Source: Lindgomyces ingoldianus
Lineage: Eukaryota > Ascomycota > Dothideomycetes > Pleosporales > Lindgomycetaceae
Direction: 5' to 3'
Length of the DNA: 64,000 nucleotides
Assembly (NCBI RefSeq): GCF_010093535.1
Contig: NW_022985164.1
Location: forward strand, 2,084,287-2,148,286
Below are positions 41,545-53,248 of the stretch, in pieces. Numbering within the stretch: position 1 is the first letter of the stretch; the number at the start of each line of letters is the position of its first letter. The translations under genes were made by a program, and so were the position numbers. The notes beneath the pieces are model-generated. The model did no database searches and was not told where the DNA came from. It saw nothing but the letters and a program-made list of their open reading frames with translations.

Positions 41545-44500
41545 CGGAAGGAATGAGAGAAGGTTGTAGCGCTAGCGAATGCTAAACAGAGGCCCTGAAA
41601 GTATAGCACGTAGACGGTTCGTTGGTAGTCAGGATCGGGATCAATTTCAGATAGCGTCGAGGCCAGAGTCCATAGCTACGTGATAATATTGGAGAGCGCA
41701 GTAGGAACGCAAGGCAACGGGCGTTGGTGGGACAGTAGCGGAGAGAGATGTGCAGTGGAGTGAAGCAAACGTGCAGGCAGCGGTAGGAAACTTGAGTGGA
41801 GGGCAGGCCCGTGACCAAGAGATGCGAGATGCGTCAACCGCCACTGATATAAAGAAGATGTGCAGTGCAGCGGTGTGAAGCTTGGGTTAGAGGGGATCAG
41901 CCTTTGGCTGGCGGTGGAGCAAATCAATCATGCCTGCCGACCCCTGTCTCTCCATCTCCCGCCAGAAAGGAAAAGGCCCTCAACGTACATGCTTCCCTGT
42001 CGGGCGGGCTTTCGTGGTCGCGAGCAGGACATGGCCAAGGCAAGGTCGTGCTGGCACTTGCGCAGACGCAAGACCTTGACGCTGACCAGCGCTACTGCAC
42101 GGTGGACAACCATGCGCGGAAGACGGGAGCTGGCCACAGCGGCGGCCGCAAGAGACCGCGCATGGTCCTCACGAGAGAGCATCGACTGCAGGATGCCGTG
42201 GTTATTTTGCCCAACGCGACGCAAGCGCATGGTGCGACGCCGCCTGCCGAGAAAACACCAGAGACGGAGGCTGCGCCCGCCCGCCCCGTGATGGGCCACG
42301 CCAACGGCCGCTCTCTTCCTCAACTCGACACCGGGACGACTCCAAGGGAGCCTGGCGCTGCAGCCGCAGCAGGCCAAGCGGGGAGAGTGCCGTGCTCGGG
42401 CGGGCGTCCTCTCATCCTGACGCTGCAACTCGCCGCAAGAGAGCAGCCTCAACCATGAGCTGCCCCCAGCGCCAGCGAAGGGATCCAGCGGAAGCACCCC
42501 GGCTCGCCTCCAGGAAGAGCGAAGGCTGGACAGCTTGGCACCGCATCAGCCCTCGATCACAGTTAGCAAGCCGTCCCTGGTCGTCGCGCAACTGGTGGAG
42601 CCATCGAGGGCGGGGCAACCAGGAGCAGAGAGAGAGTGTGATGTGCCAGTCGAAGAGTCGCATCTCACCAAACTGCGAGGCTTGCACTAGCAGGCCACCA
42701 CGGCTTCGACGACAACACGCTTCTTCCCTTCGCTCGGGAGCGCCCTACGCCGTTCGACTGAATTTCCCTATCCTGCTCGCTCGCTGCCTACAAATGCCCG
42801 ACACCGTGCGGGGACAGATAGCAGACGACAGACGACAAGTGACAGCATATCGATAGAGGAGCACCAGGTCAGAACAAAACAAGCAGTGCTCTTCCTTTTT
42901 GCTTCCCCTCACACCCCGGTCTGGCGATGAAGCCAAAGCCCGTGACGAGCGTAAAGCGGCTTCGACACCGCCCAGCATCCCAGATACGATCGAATTTGGG
43001 TGCTGCAAGAATGGTCTGATATTGCCTTCAGACGACCTGCGAGGATGACGGCCATACGTCAGTTATGTCGGGCATCAGCAAAGACCCTCGGGCCTGGCTG
43101 CGGGCGGCCAACGTTTTTAGGGGCTCAAATTACTCGCGCCGCCACGGCCCCCCGGAAGACGATCGCCAATCATGGAGACTCCACGCACGGCAGGCCATGG
43201 GAGTGTGCCTGACGTGGGCCATTTGGAGGATTTTGCACTCGTGGGGGCGCGAACACTGCTCAACTTAGCGTTTTTGAGGGGGTGAAAGAGAGGGCAGAGA
43301 GAAACGGGGGGGAGAAACTTGAGGTGTGACAACGCACTTCCTCTGACGAGCGAGCGAGGATCCAGTGAACAAGTCACAAGAGAATCGCGACGCACAAGGG
43401 GTCCCCTCGGCAGCAATTCACTGTCCGCCCCACGCCCTGTCGTGGGGGTTCAACCAAGAGCTTGGGCCAGCGATGGCTAAGCTCACAGATGATGCGCATC
43501 GTCGCTCCCGACGTGCGGGTTTTGGCTCACAAAGCTCCGCGACGCATCTTATGCGGGCCTCGAAGGGGCATTGTTCAGTCGAGTCTGAACCCGGTCGCGT
43601 GAACGTCTAATGCGATGCAGTTTGTTTCGAGGTTCTCGCCAGGCGGAACATCCGCGCTGCAATGTGACGGGCGGAACCATTGGGCTTCAACAGCGCGAAC
43701 CCTGCCGCATTGCATATTCGATCATGTGCTGCGGAATTCCAGGCACTGGGCGTATTTTTGCGCATTTCGGCGTGTGAAATTTCTGTGATTGGCTGCATTA
43801 CGTCGCCTTGTCGACCTTGACACGGATTCTGCTGCACATCACCCTGCTGCACATTGGCGAATTGCCGCAGAATGTGTGCTTTTATTCGCACTCCTTTTCT
43901 CCCCACTCGAGTGTCTCACCCACACAGCGACACGCTGGATTAGCCCATAGGAAGGGTGTCGCACCCTCTCTTAAGGTACCACAGCACCCCACGTTCAGTG
44001 GCTGCTCATTCATTCTCGTTCGCGCGACACTAATGCATAGCTTCTCAAATTCAGCGTGACGGATCCTCTGTGGCGCCGTGGCCGCGGTCACAGGATGGGA
44101 TTGCTGCGTTGTGAGGGTGACGGCGGGAGACGGATGGTTGGTGTTGAGGGGATGTCGGCCAACGTCGGAGGCACCATGATGAGCCTTCCCCGCAGCAGAG
44201 GAATGAGGAGAGGCAGGGACAAGCATAACTGGCCTCGTGCATGTCACTTTTCTTCTCTCATTCTCCCCACTCAACACCAAACATAGTTACGCCTCCTGCT
44301 CCCATCTCTTTTTTGCTTCCTTTTGCTCGCCCGAATCTCGCTCGAGTCGCCCCCTGGCTTATCGAGCAAGATGTGGTGGTGAGGCCATAGACACACAACA
44401 CAGCCTGGCGGGGGAGAGCAACCAGGGACCCGAAACCGAGCTCCCCAGAAGGGGGTGGCCATGACTCGAAGCGTGATAGCTCGCATCCGGGACCATGGTC

Positions 44501-47500
44501 ACTGCAGCGCCGTCAGGTGGATTTGGGGTGATCGGGTGGCCGTTTCAGAGATGATCGAAGATTCGGCGCCAAAACTTGAAGCAGGTCTGCCCTCCACCTG
44601 TTTCCTCCGGGGCCGGATCCAAGCTGTCGGTTCACCCCCCCAGTCCTTAAGGGGCAGCAGTTCAGGAGAAGGTGGTCCGCCCGCGTTCGTTCTGCCCGCT
44701 GCTCATATTATTATTGTTACCAGCCGCGACAAGCGTCCTGCTCCATACCATCCCAGTAGGAAGCACGCCGAATTCTCAAACCAGCATGCTGCTCCAAACG
44801 AAATGAGATGGACGCCTGACTAACAGAGAGTCATTTGGGTGCTCTCTTTGCTTTTTCGATTCGGGGGCTAGTAACAGGCGACTGGACTTGCGACATCGCT
44901 GGCTCGTTGTTCGGTTTCCCGCATGCGGCATCTCGGGCGAGGGAAGGAACCGTCCCTCGGTTGCTCAGTCGGCAGTTGGGAGCCTTGCATTCTCCTCCAA
45001 GGCTTCTTCCCAACTTTTTGCGGGACACTTCACCCATCAACAGGGTTGCACAGTGCCTGTCTGTTGTCATATTATCTACCCTGTCCCCGATGAGCTTTCG
45101 CAATCCTCAATTGATCCTTTCTCAGATACAACCCTTGGCATTATTGCGTGCTTTCAGGGACCAGGCCAGTTCGGGAATGAAGTTCGACACATCGGCACTT
45201 ATCCGACACCCTGTTCAGCCTGTCGTCCGGACAGTTCTCCCTTTATTCTGACGAAAACCGAAGGCGGTGTCCTGCGATGACGAAGCCGCATGGCTGACGA
45301 TAGCAAACTCGACACTCTATCTTCGAAGCCTCATTCTATTGTCTGGCCAGAATGCTTCGCCCTTCGTCTTCTACATTTTTGAAGTACTGTTCCCGCCATC
45401 ATAGTCTGGATTCCAAAAGGGTCACGCGGCCGCTTCCGCAGATCCGTCGAGATTTCCTCTCATCCCAAAGAAGAAACTCGCCCAGTCAGCCAATTTACCG
45501 ACAGAGCGGATATTGCAAAATTCACCGCCTCACCAGTTCCCAACCCGTTCATCGACCCATGAAACGAATCGCCACTCCTTGAGGTTTCAGCGGAGTCTGA
45601 TCAAGGCGCATTATCGTGATTTCGTTCCCCGTACTCGCTTTTTCCGCCTGCCTATCACCCTCGGTTCGTTTCCTCGGAACTTGGTAAGCTGAAGCCTCTA
45701 CGAACTCTCCTGGAAATGTCCCCACGAGGATCGCCACCTAGATGTGCCTCATCTAGGTTAATAACCAGCCCTGTCAGAAGCTCGGGGCACTTGGATTTGT
45801 GCAAGTCATGTCAGGCTGCAGCATTTCTCTGAATCTGTCCAACCCATGTTTGCTTCTGGCCTTCGCTGCACGACAGCTTTCAAAAATAGGACCAGCCTCC
45901 CCTGGACTATAGTACTCAAGAATTATACACACTGGCCGCATGGCCACGAACACCTGCTGTCGTTTGGAGAGTCGGGACTGACGCAGAACCTTAGAACAGG
46001 CATGAGAAGCTATTAAAGTGCTGGACAAGGCTCAGATGTCCTCGTGGTTTTTAATTCCTGCAAATTCCAGGTTTTCAATTGGCTACGTTTTCTTTGCGAA
46101 ATCCAATAGCGTCCTGCTCATGGGCACACGCTAGGGCCAAGTACAAAGGGGAACCTCACGTTTTAGCCGCTCGCGAGGGTGCCTTCCGAACAAGAATTAG
46201 GCACGGCTTCGTCCGCCACCGTTGAGCGCAGACTCGAGTCGAATGAAAGATCCTCCTCGTGGCCCCCTTCGAGAAGGAAATTCGAACTTCATGGTTTACC
46301 CGGCGCCAGAGCCTTTGACTAAACCCCTGCACTGGATTCAATATTTGCGTATCGTACCTCCTTTTGCTGCTCGCCTGGCACTACTTGCTTTGTAATAACT
46401 CAATGATCGGCTTAGAATACCCCGACGTCAACGGCATGGCGATTAGACGTGTGCACAACTCAGCGTCACCAAACTTATCACGCTACTTCCTGCGTTCGAA
46501 GCTCGTTTTCCAGGGAGAGGGAAGCACACTGCGATTCAGTCATACAACACCTTTTGCCCCGATAAAACGATGCTCCTAGGGATGTCGAAGGGCCTATCTC
46601 GCCAAAAGGCCTTGCTCATATTCACGACATTTAGCTCCAATCGACCGCATGCGGTATCGTCATGTGCAACTGTTGGTACCCTCAACTATGCATCTTCATT
46701 CCGTATCGCTATTCGCCCCTTCAAGGATTGACGTTACACGACTCCACCCCAGTCTCTTGGTGCTATTTACGGCTCTTATATGTAATATCGAAATTATTAT
46801 TACTGACTCGGGGCAAGAAAGCAAAGGGATTGGCCCAAAGTCATCACAAACGTGCATTTTTCAGTACAGTCTCTAAGGGACACGCTGGCATTTTGCAGTG
46901 GAATCTCAGGGCTCGACATCCTCCTTTCATGAGCAGAAGACGGCGATGTACTTGCTGAACCGAAAATCTCACCCCAGTATAGAGAAAAAGAAGAGAAAAG
47001 AAAAAGAAAGATTACTTGCGGGCAGCAATCCTCTGTCGGCGCAACGGTCACACCCAACTCCAGCGTGGGGATTGTGAAAAGCGAAGAACCCATCGTTCCT
47101 CATTTCATCAGATGTGATGGCAGAGCGGTGTGGCAAGCAGGAAGACTTGCTTCCCATTATCAGTAATGCTTTTTGACTGTGCATATTCGATTTAGCCTTT
47201 CTTAGAATTTCAGTTTCCATTTACGGGACTTCGGAGGGACTTCTGTCGCAAGGAAATGATATTCACAAAATGTCTGAGAATTTATAGAGTCCCGACTTCC
47301 AAATAACCGTCTCAGATGTACTCGCGCGACGTGGCCCAGCATGGACATAGTCCCAGCAGAATGGATAGGAGGCTAGGGCGCCTTCCTAACGTGTGTCGTT
47401 TGACGTTTCGTCGCATTCCAAGGTTGGTAAGAGTTTCAACCCCAGACGTGATGCACCCCGGCACCTGATCTTCCGCTATAATAGAGTAGTTATACCAAGG

Positions 47501-50500
47501 CCACCGTGGAAAAGTTGAACTCCTTGTGGGTTGCTGGAAAGCACATGAAGCGTACCGAGCCCGGAACCGGATCTTGAACACGTTCATTGCATCGATCATG
47601 CCTGCTCCGTGGTCAACAACATCTACCCTAGCTGCATAACAAGTCACCAACTCACCGCCAGAAGAGGGCGAGGTCCCTCGGCAGAGAACTATATTGCCGC
47701 TATTATAGCCTCAATGACAGCTGCCACTCCCTGCGAGATACAGCGCAAAGGATTTTGTCTCTCGAATGACACGCGACAAAAACTCGAGCATGACGTCGCC
47801 CAGAGGATCCTTCTAATATTTACGAGTCATTCCTCGCTTGCAATATTGCATCTTTTTTTTAAGACGTTTTAGTAGTTTTGCGCAAGCACGGCCAGATCCT
47901 GTCGGGTGGTGCCGCCATCACACGTCGTCTTTGCTCAACCTTCATGATCTCCGACACGATTTATCAAGCATGCTTTCTTGAAAAGGCTCTCTGTTCCGCT
48001 CCTAGCCCTTGTCGGTGAGTTTCAACCAGAAATTTCTCCTTCCTAATCAGGCGGAATATTGGGCTCAAAGGCCCAGCCGTACTCAGCGCAGTCCCATACT
48101 TTGAGGTATCCACTCACCGATAAGAAATCGCATTTATATTATGTCTCGGACTCGCCGACGCCCAATTCTGGTTCCTGAACATTCTAGGAGTCCCATGTCT
48201 AGGTACTATTGTGTCAGACTAACTCATCGCTAACGCACGCAATGTGATGACGAGCAGCAAGTTTCGAGCACGTGCGGCCACATTCACACCCTCACCCGGG
48301 CAGCGACACATCTTGTCATTATAGGAAAAAGCCAGAGGAGTCATAAGTTTCCCTCAAAGCAAAAAGGCCGCAGAAGGAACCGTGGTCGCGGTGACATATC
48401 TGCAACGTACTCAATCTGGGTATATTTGCATCGTTGCACGTGCTCATTACTGGAGTAACACACGGTTACACAAGGCGGGTGTCGCGGCCGAATATTGGAG
48501 CTCACCTCTTGTTCATCCGGGGGGGGCTTCCGCAAACTCTTTATCTAGCAGGGGTGGTCCAAATGGTGCTCCGAGCCCGCAACGTCATGTCTGTTCCACC
48601 TTTGCAAGCATTCCCCACGTTGGTCATCTGGCAGTTTGCAATTACCGGTACTCCGAAACTCTTATTCCAGTTCCCTCTTTTCAGTTGAGATATGGGCTTT
48701 AGACATTATTGTGGCTAAGGCACTGCCATTTGATTCGTCGATTCCCGCGGAGAGCACATCTTCGAGCTGGCTTTCTGGGATTCCAATCGGAGGACCAGCA
48801 TCGGGGGTCTTGGAAGCACAACTGCCCTCAACGCAAGCCTCATCAAAAAATAACTAAGAATCTTATAAAAATCTCAATGCCACGGCACATACTCATGCCA
48901 ACCTAAGTTCACAATGGAATTGTTGAGCGTTTCAAGGGTCTGCTCTTAGAATAGAATCCTTCACCCTTTGCGTCATATGGGTCGTTCAAATCCGCATTAA
49001 ACCACATCCGAACCCCATCCTATATTCTTCAACCTTGTAGCTATTGCGCCCGCTCCGACTCGCATTTTGCTTACCGAAAACCCCTTCGTCGCATAAATAT
49101 ACTAATCTCTAGCTAGCTTACGGATAACGCCTCACTTGTTGCGGCAGATTGGATTATAACGCGGAAATGGCTCTTGTGGTTGGAGTCACCTTCCAGGACT
49201 CTTGTCGTTTCTTGAGTTTCGAACTTGCTTTATGGGTGAGCGAGGAAGATACCGCTACGATATGTGATGATTAGTGGATATCAAGTTCGGAATTGTTACC
49301 TTAAAGCAAACTATCTAGCTCGACTATCACTGACCAATTTCTCGAATATGTCGTGCTAACAGCTTTCACGAATGGCTACTAGGTACGATGCTAGGATCAA
49401 GAACACTCCGAAATATAAATCCGAAGAATTTTGGGCGAGATGATGTCATTAAAAAGAGGCTGCACACAGGTACATTGATTCTCTGCTAGGTGCTGGGAGT
49501 GGGTTAAACTCCTTCGGTGTCCGTTTTGGTCGCCTTATAATGTGATTCATGGGCCAAACATGACACAAAGCGTGAGGAAAAGTCTGACAGGGTAACAGTA
49601 AGTAAAATCTTGCAAACTACTCTGAAGAAATGAGAATTGAATCTGGGCGAAAGGGTGAAGATGACCCCGAAAGGCAGTGCAATCGTAGTAAGTGGAGTTC
49701 TTTGAAGCGGGAGATAATCGAGCAGCTCCTTCTCTTCTCTCCATATCCTCCTACAGAGAAACCAAAATGTCTTTTCTCGTTTCTTTTCTTGCAGGCGTTA
49801 TGGTCTCTCATGACATGCCACTGCTGTTTCCCTTCCTTTCCTACATTTTCAATTTCGCTTTCTATCCATCTCCCCCATTACAAACACTAAATCCTCTCAC
49901 ATTCACCTCAAACTCTCGGCGTCCAAAACGTGCAGCCTTCGCACTGTGAAACCCTCCAAGCTTATTCTATAATTTTGATAACCTAAGACCAAGATAGGTC
50001 CCTCAGTTTGCATACGGCTGCTTCTCGGGAAAACTGTACGATGCTTTTGAACGACCAATGCTCTTGGGAGATAAAATTTACAGCTGAATTTACCTGAAGC
50101 TGGTAGCTAGGTCGGGCCTGCCCTGGGATATACTTTAAAATAGTCTTACCTTAGGAAGAAAAGAGCGGTTGTCATTTAAAAACTTCCAGTTATACAATTA
50201 TGTTGGGGATTGTATGGGCAAGGATCTTCGCGCCATAGAAAGGAAGCACTTGAATACGACCGTCATCTGGAAGAAAACTGACTGGTTCTTTGAAGATCGC
50301 CTTTTGGCATATTTTTGGGTGTTGCTTGGACCGTTCGGGTGTTACGAATGCTTTAGAAGTCTACTATTAGCAGTTTCCCTAGCGGCCAAGGAGATCTTCT
50401 TGTGTATTCTGTCTCAAAGGCCGTTCTCGTAATATAGACACCCTATACCCAGGAGAGATTATTGGTTTATCCACCAACTCGCATGCAGTCTAGACATCTG

Positions 50501-51771
50501 CGCTTCATTCTGTAGGTACTCTACCTTATTTGGGCCGATCGGCTTATACTTATTGTTCAATCTGTCTCCTTGTTGTTTGATTCCCCCAGTGAAATGACTA
50601 GCGACACTTCTACTTTCCCAAACATCACCCTCGTTTTAAATGTTTCTTGTTCTATCCCGAAGCTGCTGTAATACCTGATCTAGGATAGAAGAACCTTTAA
50701 TCCAGCCCTTTCCACTTGGCCTATGCAACTCCATAGAGTTCTACCCCCACGCATTTAAGCCTGTCATATGAGTTATCTGTACTGTCAGTTAGAGTGGGTT
50801 GTATTTATCTAAGAAGCGACTAAATAGCTGTCAAACCTTATCTTTACATCTTCCATTTCCCACTATTCGTCTTCCTTCTTGTATCCCTCTATTTCAATAT
50901 CATCACAGAGTATAAATAAAAGTCTATCAAGCTCAACTTTTCTAAGCTGGAATGACTGACCCTTCAGCTTTGCCTAGATGTGGATAAAGTCTGTCTATAT
51001 GCCATCCGCTTTCGCTCTCCTATCCTCCTCAACCGTGTCCCTGACCTCATCCTTCATACAAGCTTTCATTTTACTTCATTTTCAAGATTTCCATGCAATT
51101 CCTTTCCATGCTACAGAATCTGAGCCTATCTCACGTCTTAGTGCACTTTTCGCTCAGTTAATAAGGGTTCTCTCCCAGAAAGAGAAAATATCAAACAACA
51201 GTTATTCATGTAACTGTTGGCGGAGAGGTTCTAGTAGACACTTCCTCTCAGCACCGCTCTATGTGTAAACAACGAAGGTAAAGCGAGGGTGTTTTATTAT
51301 AATACAAAATTCGGTAACAGGGGTTGTGTCACATGTACCATGTAATGGGCGGTTAAGTGTGGTTTAACCCCTCCCCCCCAATCATGGATATTGGTTGGTT
51401 GGTGTTAAGGTTAGTGGGTTAATGTGTTTGATCGCACGACGAAGGGAGGGTTCCAAGCTAGGAGTGGCGAATGCTAATGCTAGGTAGAGATTGTGGTAAG
51501 TTAGAGCACGAGAAACCTCGAAGGAAACTTAGAGGAATTCAAGGGACAGAAGCCATGGAGTAAGAGTGTGTACGACAACGATGGAAGCGGTAGCGAGCTT
51601 GAGTATCCTGATATAGTTCGCCGTCACACTCAAGATATATCCAGTGGAGAGACAGCAGAAGGGAAGTCATTCATAATTTCGTACAAAAAGGGTCTCTAAC
51701 AATTTACCAAACCGAGGTCATTCCATTACAATAAGCTCCTTCATTTCTTTCATCTCTTGTTTCCTGAAACT
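41545..51771. other. Gene-poor 10.2 kb stretch upstream of the bZIP gene
   Basis: The first part (about 41.8-45.2 kb) is GC-richer and shows long overlapping open frames on both strands (41860-42291 and 41865-42458 on +, 41928-42497 on -). None has a domain, and they contradict each other, so none was called. The rest is more AT-rich. It could be a large regulatory region or long leader of the bZIP gene, or host unannotated non-coding RNAs. A degraded coding relic near 50.8-51.1 kb is listed separately. Confidence 0.4.
50812..51085 (-). pseudogene. Unidentified coding relic interrupted only by TAG codons
   Basis: On the - strand one frame reads about 90 codons of protein-like sequence: MKDEVRDTVEEDRRAKADGI, TAG, TDFIHI, TAG, AKLKGQSFQLRKVELDRLLF then ILCDDIEIEGYKKEDE, TAG, WEMEDVKIRFDSYLVAS, TAG. 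All four stops are TAG, as expected if CAG or TGG codons mutated by C-to-T changes. The family was not recognised. Confidence 0.35.
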
Positions 51772-53248
51772 TCAAGCAGGCTGTTGTTTGCTACTCTCGC
51801 TCCCATCAGCCTTTCCACCCTCCGCTTCCACAACCCCCTTAAATTTGAATCTCTTCAACCCCTTAACGCCCACATTAATCTTAAACACGCTCCCCGCAAA
51901 CTCGTCCACCCCCTCCCCACCCGGCCCACTCGTGCCTCCCGCACTCGTAATCACAAGATCCTCCCCACAAAAACACGGACAAGTGGGCTGCTGCGTCGGG
52001 ACCTCAATCTCGGCCACAATCTCCCCCTCGGGCGAAATCCGAAGCACAGCTGCACCCCCGTGCAGAGCCGTCCACATGTACCCCTCCTCATCAAGGCAAT
52101 GTCCATCCGGCACAGCATTCTCGCCGTACCTGTTGTCTTCAGGCATGGTGAAGTAGGAGCGACGGTTGGTGACGGAGCCGGAAACTGGATCGTAGTCGAA
52201 TTTGTAGATGGTGCGGAAAGGACTGTCGGCAAAGTACATGGTATTGTCAAGCGCGTTCCAGGTGGTGCCGTTTGGGATCGTAATGTTTTCAAGAGGGCGG
52301 TGGAGAGAGAGGTCGGGGTCGAGGCGGAATACGCAGCCTGTGAGCAAATGCATGTCAGTTTCAGGGTCCCTACATGAGACTAGAATTGGATATGACAAAT
52401 TGAGTATGCGTACCTTCATCAACTGGCTCCTTGACTAATGGATCGTTCATGAAGCCCACCCAGAACCTTCCCTGCGAGTCGACAGCGCCGTCGTTTCCGC
52501 GCATGTAGTTTGGTTTGCCCTCCGCAATTTCCCATTCATTCCAGACCTTTTTGAGCCACCTGTATTCGCCGGTTTCTTTGTTGGCTAAGCCATAGCCGTA
52601 CTTACCACCGAATATGAATTCCCTGTCGTTGCCTTCGATATCCGCTGTGCATCTAGAGCCCGTTAGCTTTCGAATTTGGGAGACTTCTGTTGTCCACTCA
52701 CCCTATTGAAACGTCCATCTTCCTCACCAGCTTATAGCTTGAAGGGCCGGCGTTCAAGTCAACACGGTGATATTCCATCTTTTCGACGTCAATGAACCGG
52801 AGCATGTTGGTTTTGTCTTCCCAGAACGGTCCTTCGCCGAGCGCGCAATTGAGGCGAATCCATGGCTATTGAAGAGAAAATGTCAGCTTAGAGCTTTTGG
52901 TAAAGCTAGTTGAATCAATCGAGCACACACTACGCCAATGGTTGAGGAGAGAAGCCTCGCTCTTCGAAATTTGAGCATGGAGTTCCAATGACGAAGGACG
53001 AGAGGGGCAAAAGCTACCCCTCCACAGCTCGAATCTCAGGTTCAGAAATTTGTACATACCTCTGTGATCTTATACTTTTTGACTCCTATGCTCGGCATTG
53101 GCGTAGGTGGTTTCGCAGGCGTATTTGAAGTCGGGAGGTTGTTTTCGAGGTCCTTTGTCGTCCCATTGACTTTTTGCGCGTTCTTTCCTCCACCGCCAGT
53201 CCATGCCGCTCTGCAGGCGCCCCACAGCTTTGATAGCGCGCCTCCCAT
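51772..53248 (-). CDS. SMP-30/gluconolactonase family protein with myristoylation-like N terminus
   Basis: Exons 53248-53060, 52865-52702, 52652-52414 and 52337-51772 on the - strand give 385 aa; introns are 194, 49 and 76 bp. The catalytic body is a six-bladed beta-propeller of the SMP-30/regucalcin family: PWIRLNCALGEGPFWEDKTN (metal-binding Glu), LRFIDVEKMEYHRVDL, MRGNDGAVDSQGRFWVGFMN (N-D-G metal site), NITIPNGTTWNALDNTMYFA (N-G-x-x-W) and GHCLDEEGYMWTALHGGAAV (D-x-E-G). Family enzymes hydrolyse sugar lactones with a divalent metal. Unusually, exon 1 adds about 55 residues starting MGGALSKLWGAC, which fits Met-Gly-x-x-x-Ser N-myristoylation with a nearby Cys, then a Pro-rich linker. This suggests membrane tethering rather than a soluble enzyme. 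Confidence 0.9.

Noticed and set aside
41860..42497. Long overlapping open frames on both strands in GC-rich DNA
   Set aside because: At least three mutually exclusive frames are open, none has a domain, and composition alone explains them.
50169..50432. 87-codon frame with hydrophobic segments
   Set aside because: It begins at a non-ATG codon and has no family match; chance openness in AT-rich DNA is likely.
51350..51430. T/G-rich stretch with GGTTGGTTGG, resembling telomeric or G-quadruplex DNA
   Set aside because: It does not contain the TTAGGG repeat and has too few G runs of three for a strong quadruplex.
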